DNA of 38,889 bases from Mastigamoeba balamuthi (Eukaryota > Evosea > Mastigamoebida > Mastigamoebidae): NCBI GenBank assembly GCA_902651635.1, contig CACRSC010000128.1, forward strand, positions 1 through 38,889, written 5' to 3'. Below are positions 10,651 through 21,020 of this stretch, one piece after another. The stretch's first letter is position 1. The number at the start of each line of letters is the position of its first letter. A program made the translations under genes and the position numbers. Under the pieces are notes generated by a model. It had not been told where the DNA came from and did no database searches. It saw only the letters and a list, made by a program, of their open reading frames with translations.

Positions 10651-10950
10651 TTAAAATTCACTTATAGGTTTATTTAATATGTACAAACCTGTGCTGGAGC
10701 TGCCCACAACATACTGGCGTTTGTTCTCTGCTGCTTTGACCTGGCTCCATGCAGCAGCCCTGTCGGTCACCAACAGAGAAGACCATCTTCCAGATGTTCC
10801 ATTCCACTTCTTGGGGCAGTGGCGACCACTCATGTGGCCAGCCCTCTGCAGATTACACTGCATGAAGTACCTGTCACATGTTCTGCAGTGATACGGTTTG
10901 TACTCCCTGTCCTTCCTCTTCTGTACTTGAACTGCAGCTGTGTGTTTCAC
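10651..10950 (-). CDS. C2H2-like zinc-finger ORF (probable terminal exon)
   Basis: An open frame of about 99 codons without a convincing ATG (it opens at GTG), so it is more likely a last exon than a whole gene. It encodes a basic region and one zinc-finger-like motif, YHCRTCDRYF followed by HMSGRH, with Cys-x2-Cys-x13-His-x4-His spacing, slightly longer than the usual C2H2 linker. An AATAAA-like signal overlaps the end of the frame near 10665-10672. It abuts the right end of element A and faces a gene on the other strand (12103-13505). It may be a DNA-binding component of a second mobile element. No family identified. Confidence 0.35.
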   Translation of the reverse strand: MKHTAAVQVQKRKDREYKPYHCRTCDRYFMQCNLQRAGHMSGRHCPKKWNGTSGRWSSLLVTDRAAAWSQVKAAENKRQYVVGSSSTGLYILNKPISEF

Positions 10951-11079
10951 CTGGCCTTACTCTCCTGTTCCTGCAGCATTGCCTGCTCCACTCAAGTCCT
11001 TCTGCATTAGCATTGCTGTCTCAGTGCGCAAATGATGTCAAGTGCAAATCAGCCAGCAGGCAAAATCTAGACTGCTCAC

Positions 11080-11330
11080 CTACTCAGGCTTCCACTACAC
11101 TTAGCTATGCAATTACTTCTGCTATGCACTGCTACACATACCTTTGCTGCACTGTGTAGCAGATCACCCTTCACTACACATCGCTACATAGGCTCTGCTA
11201 CTCTGCTACGCAGTGTAGCAGACCCACCTATTACTACATGCCACTACATCTATCTTCACTATGCCATGGAGCAGAGGTACCTTCACTGTGCATAGCACTG
11301 TGTAGTGGAACTGGATCCACTACAGCATGT
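11080..11330. repeat. Degenerate CTACAC/GTGTAG satellite-like repeat
   Basis: Repeated words such as GCTACACAGTGTAGCAGA, CACTACAT and CTACGCAGTGTAGCAG in both orientations. The words match those of the CpG-rich 98-bp satellite at 38569-38889 with many CpG to TpG/CpA changes. This suggests that the two regions share ancestry. Confidence 0.5.
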
Positions 11331-11584
11331 AAACGTGCTGAGCACGAATGGGCTGATCTCATGGCCTTGTACCCTCAACCATGCCCTAAAGACATCACCA
11401 TGAACAGCAGCATGATTCCCAAGAGAGCCAGTGCCAGAGCAGTATGCTCTTCATTTCAATTCTAATGTCTTACTCAATCAAAACAGACTGGGACATACCT
11501 GCCAGTGATTGGGTCAATGACTGTCTCATGTCTCGTGACAGGCCCCCGTCACATGGGCCTGTGTGACATGTACTTCTGGGACGT

Positions 11585-11852
11585 GTGCTGCATGGAATCT
11601 GGCAAATGAACCACGTTTCTACAGTCCGGCAGTGTGTACTGGGCCTATGTGGAGGACAAGTGGACTCTCGTCGTTCTCCTCAACCTCATCATTCCAGTCA
11701 ACACCAGCATGAAGAAGCAGTTGAGCTGCCTCGTCCTCAACCCTACGTTTTCAGTGGCTGGCATGCAGAAAAAGAACGTGGTGATCAGCATCCCCTGTGG
11801 TGCTGACAGCACAGCAGCACTTCTACATCGACTTCATCCTGTGCAACAGTGA
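11585..11852 (+). CDS. Possible upstream exon of the coiled-coil gene
   Basis: Overlapping open frames around 11630-11850 include a hydrophobic stretch (YVEDKWTLVVLLNLIIPV). It lies 250 bp before the next coding exon, with sequence between them containing palindromic CATATGCTGCTGGCACATA-type words. Splice sites linking it to 12103 could not be fixed. It may be an exon of the same gene or unrelated debris. Confidence 0.2.
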
Positions 11853-12059
11853 GAGTGCGATCAATTTGTATGAATTTTCTCTGTCTTTTACTCTTATTTC
11901 AATTGCTTTAATCATTTTTGAGTTTACTGTTACTGTTCATTTATGTGCTGCTGGCATATAGCTTTATGCCAGTGGCACATGCATATGCTGCTGGCACATA
12001 GCCTATGCCACCAGCATCTAGAAAAAGTCACCAGTAAAACCAGTCTAACTCACTTTTCA

Positions 12060-13505
12060 GCCCACTGCTGCAGCAGTACAGGCAGGCAACAATGCCTGAG
12101 GCATGCCAGCAGTACAAGAAGCTGTTGTGCAGGCCTCCATCGATGCCATCTCCACCCTGACCAGGAACAGGGTCATTCTGACCATGGAGGAGGCTGTCCA
12201 GGCAAGAACTGACTGCCTGGAGCTCATGTACTTCATCACGCCGTTCTGGGACCTGATGGAGAACACCATGCAGAATGCAACCATGACACTGACTGCTGTT
12301 GCAGCTGAGGTGCGTCACCTCAGCCACCTCAGCACGAGGGGGCATGCCATGGATGACCCCAAAGCCATGCTGAATGCTGTGAGAAGCATCAAGGACAAGA
12401 TCAAGGGAGCCAAGCAGGCCAGCAAGGAAACGTCTTCTGCATCTGGAGATGAGGCTGAGAGCTCCAGCTCCGAGTCCATTGACGAGCTGCAGGCCAAGAT
12501 GGTGGTGGAGTGCAACAGGAACGAGGATCAGGAGGAGCACAAGGAGAAGACAACGATACGCAAGAGAATGAGGGAGGAAAGAAATGAGGAGTACGTGGCT
12601 CCAGCTGCACCAGCTGCACCGCATTGTCTTCTTCCTCGTTTGCCTTTGAAGATCCAGTGGTGTCTGGCACCAGCCCCAGCAGCAGCAGCACCAGCACCAG
12701 CACCAGCAGACTGCGAGATGCTTAGGGCCCCTGGTGCTCCAGCAAAGCACATGTGGTGGTCTCAGCAGCCCACGGAGGCCTGGGACAATAACAACATTGA
12801 TACCATGAGTCTCCAGGACACTCGCACAGCCCTGCGCCAGGCCATAAGCAATGCCGAACGTCGAATTCCCTTCCCTTTATTAACACACACTTTATATGCT
12901 AGAGCTGGCAGTATATATTTATATGCTGGCGGCACATAATTATATTCCAGTGGCACATAGCATATGCTGCTAACATAAATATTTGATAGCAACAACTAGC
13001 ACTAATCGTTGTTAAACCACAGAAAGAGCATGAGGAGGCTCTGCAGTCAGCACTGCAGTCCATACAGTTCCTCAGCACACGTATGAAGGACCTGCTAGCA
13101 CTGAATCAGAAATCTCAGGGCGAGGTGAAAAGGCTGACTGCCGAAATCGCCTCTGCTGCTGGACCAGGTCTCCTCGTTCCAGCACAGCAGCAGGACCAGA
13201 TCATTAAGGACTTGGAGGCTGCCAGGGCCAAGTTGAAGGAGAAGATCGCCACGTACAAGAAAGAGCAGCTCAGGGTGACCAACGACCTGCACGAGCAGCA
13301 CGTGCTCATTGCAATGTTGAAGAGCCAGAACAAGGGGCTCAAGGAGCAGCTGGAGCTTCTCAAGTCCGAGCGTGCCAATTGGAGGGAGTACGAGTCCCTC
13401 AAGGGCACCAGCATCACTTCCTCCAAACACAAAGTACCCACCTCTCACCCTGCTCACCCTGAATCTGGGTCTGCCGATGGTGCAGCAGACACTCCCACGT
13501 GCTGA
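12060..13505 (+). CDS. Coiled-coil protein of a putative mobile element
   Basis: At least two exons. One is about 12060-12870 (first internal ATG at 12103), preceded by a CTTTTCAG acceptor. The other is 13023-13505, preceded by AAACCACAG and ending at a TGA. The donor of the first is uncertain. The first exon encodes a helical region with acidic Ser-rich and Lys/Arg-rich stretches and an Ala-Pro repeat. The second is a long coiled coil with heptad-like leucines and charged residues (KEQLELLKSERANWREYE). No catalytic motif is visible. The codon use and GC level are lower than in the flanking gene islands, and the introns hold repeated hairpin-forming words (11945-12015, 12900-12970), as does the 3' flank (13675-13712). 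These features fit an accessory gene of a transposon better than a host gene, but no transposase partner is identified. Confidence 0.4.
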
Positions 13506-13964
13506 GACACTCTCACCCATCTCTTGAGTGCTCTCTGTCACTCACGCCTTGCCCGTCTCAATTGCTTTGTCCTCCAAATAAAAGCAATTGTTCTCTACAT
13601 ATTTTGCACTCATAATTGTATGACATGTGCATTAGCATCAATGCACATCACTCTCTCTGCCGTCTCTCACTTTGTATGCTGGTGGCATATGCCAGCACAG
13701 CAGCATATGCTATACAGTACCCATCAAAATGACCTCCCTGGACACATTTTTTGTTTGTGAATTGCAATTCCAACTTTGTAGACAGGTTCAAAGAGAGCTA
13801 TGAGAATGCTGATCCCTAGTATTAAAAAAGTCTTCGTTGCTCTTTTTTACTTACTGCAAACAGCAAGGAACAGAATTTACATGGTTTATAATACTCTCAA
13901 CTTCAAGCCTCTTCCACTAAGAGCAAACGATGTATACCAATTGATTGCTTTTTCTAGGATCTCA

Positions 13965-14400
13965 CATCGAAATTCAAGCCTATAGAAGTCTTGAAACATT
14001 ATCAATAGGTTTTTGATCAGGACTGCATGCTGGTAGTAAGATGCAGATATCCTTATGTTCTCTCTTTACTTCATAGAAATCTGACTGAAATGCGGTGAGA
14101 TATTGTTCTCCTGCAAAGACCAATATCTGATTCTCTTTCCAAAAGAACATTCTGGACAAAGAAAGTAGAAGTGTATATAAATGTGGCACATTCCGTCTTC
14201 AGTGAGTTTTTCTGTGAAAATTTGTTAGTGCCCAAATTTTTAGTAGAAAACCAGTCCCACACATTCAACTTGCCTGCAAATTTCAAAGACCTTTGCACAA
14301 ACCGGGCTTCTTTGCAATGCCAGACCTTTCGTGTTTATCTATCAATACAAAACGTTGCCTCTTCTATTTAAAGAACACTACTCCAATTCCTTTTCTGGTT
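13965..14400 (-). pseudogene. Tc1/mariner transposase relic
   Basis: Two minus-strand frames cover the C-terminal half of a Tc1/mariner transposase in the right order. An RKVW-like segment and SLKFAG lie near 14300, followed by VWDWFS. Near 14000 comes the family signature LPACSPDQKPIDN, where the usual form is WPACSPDLNPIEN and the second D and the final D or E are catalytic. The frames overlap and are broken by shifts, so the gene is dead. The sequence is much more AT-rich than the gene islands. Element ends were not located. Confidence 0.65.
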
Positions 14401-14984
14401 TTCCTTAGCAAGTTGCAATCATCTTTCCCCGTGCTCCATGGTGAGTAGTGATTTCAAACTTGACTGTACATATTCTAGGTCTACTTCTTTTGTTCTGCGC
14501 TTAACTGTTAATAGTGATATCAGAATACTCTGATATTTGAGTATGACTGGTATTTGACGTGATTCATGCAAAACAGATTTCTGTATCTTATAAAGTTACT
14601 TTTGTTCTAACTCTGTGTGATTACTCTTCTTTCTTCATGTGGGCCTGGCCAGTCACAGGAGCCAGTCTCCTACTAATGCCTTGCTATTTTTGTATCCACT
14701 TCAACATACTTTGCAGCTGTAGTAACAGCTATATGCAGGCCCTTCACGTGAACCAGAACAAACCACAATACTCTAATGAGCTGTTTTGAGAGGACTATTT
14801 TTAGTTCTGAGCTATTATCTGTAAGAAATATCAAAAAATGGAATATAAAATTCATAAGGGATCAGCATTTATAATTCTATATTCAATTTCCAAAATTAGT
14901 TTCATTTTTCATATTTAGATTCAAAGCACTGACCAGGGAGCTCGTTTTGATGCACACTGTAACTGCCAACATAACCGCTGACTT

Positions 14985-15335
14985 TTTAAATTGAATTTCA
15001 TTGAATTTAAGTGAATTCATTGAGTTTTTATCACTTCTAGCAATAAATGTTTTTGCGATTAAATCACTATATTTGATTTAATCAATTTAAATGTTTAATC
15101 GTTTATTCACATATAGTAATTAATGCACATGTAGCACATTTATTTAATGATTTTTCACTTCATGCACATATTGCACATGATGCACATGATGCGTAAAATG
15201 TGCTACATGTACAATATAATCAAATAATTTTGCACTAAAATAGCACTAATTCAGCACTAAATCAAGCACTTAATTTCAGTGCTACATGTGCAATTTTTGC
15301 ACTTCAGCACATAAAACACAGTGATGACCAAATGT
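14985..15335. mobile_element. CpG-depleted copy of the right end of element A
   Basis: The terminal words match element A in order: GCACTAATTCAGCACTAAAT versus GCGCTAATTCAGCGCTAGAA, and CTTCAGCACATAAAACACAG versus CTTCAGTGCATAAAACGCAG. It ends with TGATGACCAAATG followed by TTTATTAAA. Almost every CpG of element A is CpA or TpG here. No coding part is left beside it, so this is a truncated or internally deleted copy. Confidence 0.65.
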
Positions 15336-16220
15336 TTATTAAAGTGCAGGAAGAGAAGGGAAAGAGGAACATAAATGCCATTATACAGAAAGGGCATAAG
15401 GAACATATGTAAGAACTGTAAGGGGAAGGAAGGAAGGAAAGGATAAAGGGGAGGAGGAGACAGGAACAGGGCAAGGACAGGGGGAAGAAGATGTGAGGAA
15501 CAGATGTGAGGTTGTACAGTGAGTGATAAGTATGAGAAGAGTTAAGATATGATGATATCACGGTGAAGATATCTTTGAAATCCAGGATAGCATGGTTCAT
15601 GGTTCGACAGTATTAGCTTGGAATAAAACAGAGAAGAAGGATGAAAATACTGTACAGTTAGTGCTAAATGTGATAAATTCATCACTTCAATTGCAATGCA
15701 ATGCTACATATAATGTATGCAGTGGAATTACATTACTAAATTCGTACTACAATCATTACTAGCGAAAATAGTTGTGCTAGTAGCACTACAAGGAATGCAT
15801 AGTACTAGCTGTTTCTGACCCCCCACTCTGACCCCCCTGTTTCCTGCCATTTTTGTGAGCAATCCAAAGTGAGTGCTCCCCACCACGGGAGCACCGGGTC
15901 TTCTTGTGTTGGTAACTGAATGTATGGGCGAGAAGATATATCCGCAGATACTTCTCTGAACAATCGGGGGAAAGATCTGAGAAAACAATTCCACGAGAAT
16001 TGTGTGGTGGTGATTGCCTTGGCGGTCTCAGGCCCTCTGGTGCGCTCCCCCCTCAGTCCAGTGTGAATCGTCATGTTTTGCAATTGTCTTTTCATCCGAG
16101 ATAGGCGCCAGCCTGGCTGGGCTACAGAGGTTAAAATCTCAAGAATAGAATCCATTGTTTCCCGTTTTGCTACCAGTGAGGGATGAGCCCTTTCGGGCCA
16201 GGGGGCTTGGGGGGGGGGGG

Positions 16221-16620
16221 NNNNNNNNNNNNNNNNNNNNNNNNNNNNNNNNNNNNNNNNNNNNNNNNNNNNNNNNNNNNNNNNNNNNNNNNNNNNNNNN
16301 NNNNNNNNNNNNNNNNNNNNNNNNNNNNNNNNNNNNNNNNNNNNNNNNNNNNNNNNNNNNNNNNNNNNNNNNNNNNNNNNNNNNNNNNNNNNNNNNNNNN
16401 NNNNNNNNNNNNNNNNNNNNNNNNNNNNNNNNNNNNNNNNNNNNNNNNNNNNNNNNNNNNNNNNNNNNNNNNNNNNNNNNNNNNNNNNNNNNNNNNNNNN
16501 NNNNNNNNNNNNNNNNNNNNNNNNNNNNNNNNNNNNNNNNNNNNNNNNNNNNNNNNNNNNNNNNNNNNNNNNNNNNNNNNNNNNNNNNNNNNNNNNNNNN
16601 NNNNNNNNNNNNNNNNNNNN
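16221..16620. other. Assembly gap (400 N)
   Basis: Exactly 400 Ns with long G runs on both sides, inside the 3' part of the nested retrotransposon. The round size suggests an estimated scaffold gap. Confidence 0.95.
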
Positions 16621-17087
16621 GGCCAGGGGCGTTGGGGGGGGTGTTATGGTGGGTGGTGTGTTTGGGGGGGGGCGTGCATGTTGTGTGGCCTGGGGGGTAT
16701 GTTCAGGGGCGGTTCCAGGAGTACTGGTTCCAGAACCGCGTCCTGTTGGATCCTCGCCTTGTCCGTGTACTTGGTGAACATGCTGATTATGGTGTGGTTT
16801 TGGTCAATGTTCGGGGTGTGTCAGTGTTTGAGGGCACTTTTGATGACAGCAGCGTCTGGCACTGGGACATTGGGTATGTCTGGTGTGGTCCTTTTATTGG
16901 CGGTTGAGGGAGGTAGTGCTGCCTGAGGCTTCACTGATGGTGCAGTTAGGGTGGTCTGGCGGTGCGGTATGGGGGCTGTGTGGTGCAGTTTTATTGGTTG
17001 TGGTTGGTTCAGTAAGATGGGTGCTTGCTGTGTACCCTTGTGTTGCATGTCTTCTATTGTTGGCTCTGTGATCGTAAAGGTCCTTCG

Positions 17088-18900
17088 TCATCTTGTGGGC
17101 AGTCTGGGGCGTTTTGTGGGACGGGTGGTGTCTGGGCAGTTGAAGGGGGTTTTGGTGGTATCACCAGGGATCATTCTTTTTTGTGCTACGTGTGCCTTTT
17201 GGTTGTCTTTGTGGCTCATGTCTTCCAGCCAGTCTCGCATGGTGGCGACCCACTCTTCCTGTATTTCGAGCTGTTTTTTCGATTGTTGGTTCTTAGCCCA
17301 TGTTCCATATGCTAATGTGTAGTGTATGGGGGCTGCGTCTTTGTTTTTGGCAGCTTGGGTGTGTGTCCATAACTTCAGCTCTGTTTGGGGTATTCCTATA
17401 ATGCTGGTGAGTTTGGTGCACCATTGATTCTGTTGAGGGCAGGTCCAGAGGCGGTGGGTCAGGGAGTCAGCTTTTATGGTACAGAAGGGGCATCTGGGGT
17501 CACTCCAATGTAGCCACGTGCGAGGGGCCAGGTCATTCCACACTCATGTGGGGGTCACTGCTTGTGTGTTATTGTGTGTGCGATAGGTGCCCATGATGGC
17601 TTGATGCCATCGGAGGCCTCCCATTTACTGGGCTTGTTTTCTAGTTTTTTCATGGAGGAGGACCGGGGGGATTTTTATCATTCCTGCGGCCATCTCTGCT
17701 GCTTTGCAGTGGTGCAGGCGGTGTCGCCTGGTGATACTGAACACTGTGTGGAAGTTGTGTGTGAGTTTCGGCAGTGCTACCACAGTGAGTTCTTGGATGG
17801 AGGCGAGCTCTATCCCCCACATCGGGTGGTCTGGTTCGTGGCATCTATCTAGTGTCAATGCCTGTTGTGCTAGCTGATCTGCCTTCGTGTTCAGGTGAAG
17901 GACCCTCTGTAATTCAGTTCCCATCGTTGATTGTCCTGTGCAATGTGGGCTTTTGTGGCGTCGCTTTCCTGCCCTCGTCCTTCCAATTGATAGCTATGGA
18001 TGTGTTGGAGTATAACGTTGCCTCCATTGGCTTGTGCGAGTTCACATAGTCGGATGAATCTGCGGACTGCGTCTTTGTCCACTACTGTGGTGAGGTCTCC
18101 TTTATTTAGGGTGTTTACTATCAGGTCGTTGTTGCATGCTATAATGCATTTGGAGGTTGGGTCCATGATTTCTGCCACATATTCGACTGCGCGTAGTTCT
18201 GGTGTCCATGAGGCACAGACGCCCGTGACTTGTATGGCTTCATTCATGTCTGGGTTTCCATCCACTACTATGGCCATTGCCATCTTGCCTGAGCTCGGGT
18301 CGTATGACCCATCTGTCGCTATGATAAGCCAGTCTTTCCAGGTGCCATCTCCTGTGTTCGATGTGAAGGTCCATTGGAGCTCTAGATTGGAATTAAAGTG
18401 GTATCCCATCCTGCTCAGGTCCACGGGTTTGTGTGTTGGTTCGCCTTGGTTGTTTCTTACCAGGTGTCGTATCAGTCCCTCAGTTTTTTTCCTATTTATT
18501 TTTTCCACCCACGGTTGCCCGCTTCATGTATGAGCGATTCGTTTAGTGTAGGGCCTATCTCAGCTGGGGTTCCCGTGTCCAGGAGGATATTTCTCTCCAT
18601 CTGCGTAAGGGAGTTCCATTGTAGAAGATGTTGCCATGGCCGTATGGTGTGTCCTGCTGTATTTGTGGTTAGCCTCATCTTGCCTATGCTGTGATATGGC
18701 GGGAAGGCTGCCATGAAATCTTCATTTAGATGCGGGAGTATGGATTCTATGTCCGTTTCAGGCATAATTCCATCTGGTGTCAGTGCGTTAAGCCATTCCA
18801 GCGCCTCCTGTGCACGTTTGCTTCGTATAACATCAGCTAGGTTTCGGAGTCCCAGTTCCCCTTGTCTAGTCAGTGTGAAAGCATGTCTGCGGCTTATCAT
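17088..18900 (-). pseudogene. Retrotransposon ORF remnant: RNase H and zinc-binding domain
   Basis: Frames at 18496-18900 give the region after the reverse transcriptase. Frames at 17891-18508 give an RNase H domain with the first Asp in IIATDGSYD, Glu in TPELRAVE, a second Asp in ACNNDLIV and His in QHIHSYQ. The last Asp, in NTKADQLAQQAL, lies in another frame (17625-17924), so a frameshift near 17900 separates it. Downstream, 17088-17543 contains WSDPRCPFC followed by DSLTHRLWTC, the zinc-knuckle pattern seen after RNase H in many non-LTR elements. Several frame breaks show the gene is inactive. RNase H normally removes the RNA strand during target-primed reverse transcription. Confidence 0.75.
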
Positions 18901-19040
18901 GTCAGCAGGTCCTAATTTACCTGCAGTTTTCTATGGCATGTGACAGTGATTCTAATAGGTTATTGTTTTGGGCCATAGTGCTGGCATGGTACTGGGCCAT
19001 ACCATTGGTTAAAATCTCAAGAAGAGCACTTCACCACAGA

Positions 19041-20385
19041 TGGAGGACAACGAACCCGTTCCAGTGTGGGACGTGCATGAGCACGTCCATGAGTTGGAGA
19101 GACAGCGTGCCGGGGAGGCCACACAGAGAGCTTTGCTCTCCACTCGAGAATGGAATTTGTTTGAAAAGAAGGGGGCGCATCTGTGGGAGTTTGGAGAGCC
19201 AGCGTTTGGTCACTGGGGAGCAATCCCAGATCCAGCTCTTCAGGAAGATGCCACGATGTTTCACATCACAGGATCGATATTCTTAGACAGCTTTATTCAA
19301 GCACTGGGAGACTGCAACCACATATCTCTATTCCGTTCAGTTCTCTACAAGGTTCTGTCTCTTCGAATCCTGCTGCAATTCCGGGAACGCTCTTCAGTCC
19401 GAGGACAAACTTGATATCCTTTCAAGGCTGCATTCAAGAATGAAAAGTGCTTTCTGAAAGAGAAACTCGGAATTGACCAGGTCATGAAGCTCGACTGTTG
19501 GAGGGCTTTGTCCAAGAGAATGCTCTGGAAGAAAGAGTTCACTGCTGGTTGTCTGACCAATGCACTGAGCTCTCTAGTAGAGGTTGGTGGACAGGCTACG
19601 CTGGACGAGAAACTTAGGAAATACTATGGACGGGGATCATCATGCTCATTGCTTGTTCCTGACAAAGAGGACCACATCGGGCATTGGGTATCAGAGCTGA
19701 CGACTCACTTGGAGACCAGCACTCTACCCTTTGTGTTGGGGATGTTTCCCTTCATCAAGTGTGCAAGAAGGGGGGAAAACAGAAAACAGCAGAGGTAGTA
19801 CACTGGGCAGAAAAACAACTTCCTGCAGATGATGATGGTGCAATTCCAATTCTAACTTTGGATGCATGGTACCTAACAACAGGAACTTACCGGCAACTCA
19901 AAAACACACATCATCCCGTTCTTGCTTCTGTTAATCCCATGTGGTGGCCACAGTTTGCTGCTTAACTTCGACCTGAAGTAACCCGTGGTGGTGAGTGGGC
20001 TGCATTGCACAATTCTCGTACAAAGGAGTTCTTTGTACATAACTGGCAAGGAGACTCTGACGTTGGCAAGAAATTCCTTGTTACTAATGCATTGGTGGAA
20101 ACTGGAAGAAAACTTCCCAAGGCTGGGAAAGTTATTGGATGGGACGAGTTCAATACTACATTCAACTACGCAGACTCATTCAATGATGCTATGGCAGGAC
20201 ACTACTGGCCATTCATTCGGCGGAAGTGGGAGTATGCTGTGGACGACCTCGAGAAGTCAATTGTATTTATTGACATATATCATTTGTGGCTGGAACTTCA
20301 TCCCACATATCGGACAACAGCAGATTTGACCAGTTCCATGTGTAACCTTGCACTTGATCTCTATGCTCATGCCCTTCAACTGTAA
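19041..20385 (+). pseudogene. Transposase pseudogene of the 34-bp TIR element
   Basis: Starts at an ATG (MEDNEPV) directly after the retrotransposon duplication and ends at a TAA 59 bp before the right inverted repeat. The reading frame is interrupted by an in-frame TGA at about 19412, a frameshift near 19770, and an in-frame TAA at 19963-19965. Remaining motifs include LTLDAWYLTTGTYRQL (probable first catalytic Asp region), NSRTKEFF, and GWDEFNTTFNYADSFND followed by RRKWEYAVDDLEKS, similar in layout to piggyBac/IS4-like transposases. Any N-terminal part upstream of the retrotransposon insertion is not recognisable. Confidence 0.65.
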
Positions 20386-20535
20386 TAATATTATTGTTAA
20401 ATGACGTCATTTTGTGTGGTAAGTTTTGCGTAGAAATTTTGGGCAGGGGGGTCAGAGTCGGGGGTCAGAAACAGCTAGATAAATATTATCTATAATGCTG
20501 AATTTAGGTCGCATACAGCACTACAATCACTATTA

Positions 20536-21020
20536 TTGTTCAGAGCAAGCAGTGCCTACAGCCAGATCCCGAACAGCACACCTGTAGAGCTTTTTCACTG
20601 CCAAATTATCCCCCACTCATAATCCAGAGCTAATCCGAATGCCCATTACGTTGCCTACATGTTCCCAGTGTCTGCTTGACATTTGTGTGTGCTTCTCCCA
20701 CTCTATTACCGTTTCGGGCACTCGGAGGTCCCAGGGCCAGTGCCAGTGGAAATTGCATGGGAGCAACCGACAGATGATGGCCACGTTTTTTGCACAGAGG
20801 AATGTTGGTATGCACAGTGACACATGGGCTACTTTATGAAAAGCCCATGATGCTCCATACCCTCTGACGCCCATTCCGCAGTACACCGACCACCACTACC
20901 CCCAGTGGGTGCACTGACACCATGCAGACGCAGCTGTTATCCGAGGCAACATGGGAACTGTGCTGCCCGAAATTCATCTGTTGTAGGTGTTGCATCCCTG
21001 AAATAGAGCCTGCCAGAATT
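20536..21020. other. Intergenic, no gene seen
   Basis: About 0.5 kb between the nested transposons and the stop codon of cysteine-rich gene 2. No ORF with a recognisable domain and no repeat shared with the rest of the window. Confidence 0.35.

Larger units (their letters stand above)
16146..19006 (-). mobile_element. 5'-truncated non-LTR retrotransposon nested in the DDE transposon
   Basis: The identical 17-bp sequence GGTTAAAATCTCAAGAA lies at 16129-16145 and 19007-19023 and brackets this segment, a classic target-site duplication. Coding remnants on the minus strand are, in order, a post-RT region, an RNase H domain and a CPFC zinc-binding domain, as in I-like non-LTR elements. No reverse transcriptase domain remains, consistent with 5' truncation at 19006. 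The 3' end lies at 16146 and includes a CCAGTGAGGGATGAGCCC block (as read on the plus strand). The 400-base assembly gap falls in its 3' region. Confidence 0.8.
15806..20477. mobile_element. DDE transposon with 34-bp terminal inverted repeats
   Basis: The left end (15806-15839) begins TAGCTGTTTCTGACCCCC and the right end (20444-20477) finishes GGGGGTCAGAAACAGCTA. The 34-bp repeats differ at one position. Flanking bases are compatible with a TA (or palindromic CTAG) duplication. After subtracting the nested retrotransposon the element is about 1.8 kb. It carries a broken plus-strand transposase (19041-20385). The superfamily is not settled: the protein resembles piggyBac/IS4-type DDE enzymes, but the expected TTAA target is not seen. 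Confidence 0.75.
15640..20535. mobile_element. Inverted, CpG-depleted left end of element A, split by an insertion
   Basis: Sequence at 15700-15805 and 20478-20535 together matches the reverse complement of the element A left end. The first part has CTACTAGCG-like and GTGCTAGTAGC words; the second has GCTGAATTTAGGTCGCATA followed by CAGCACTACAATCACTATTA. CpG sites of the intact copy are CpA/TpG here. The two halves are separated by the transposon at 15806-20477, which therefore inserted into an already resident element A copy. Confidence 0.6.

Noticed and set aside
11634-11852. Hydrophobic frame considered as an envelope-like or membrane protein exon
   Set aside because: Only one short hydrophobic stretch is present, with no family motif and no resolved splice sites.
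16155-16926. Plus-strand frames spanning the N gap
   Set aside because: They consist largely of unknown bases and G-rich low complexity and lie opposite retrotransposon sequence.
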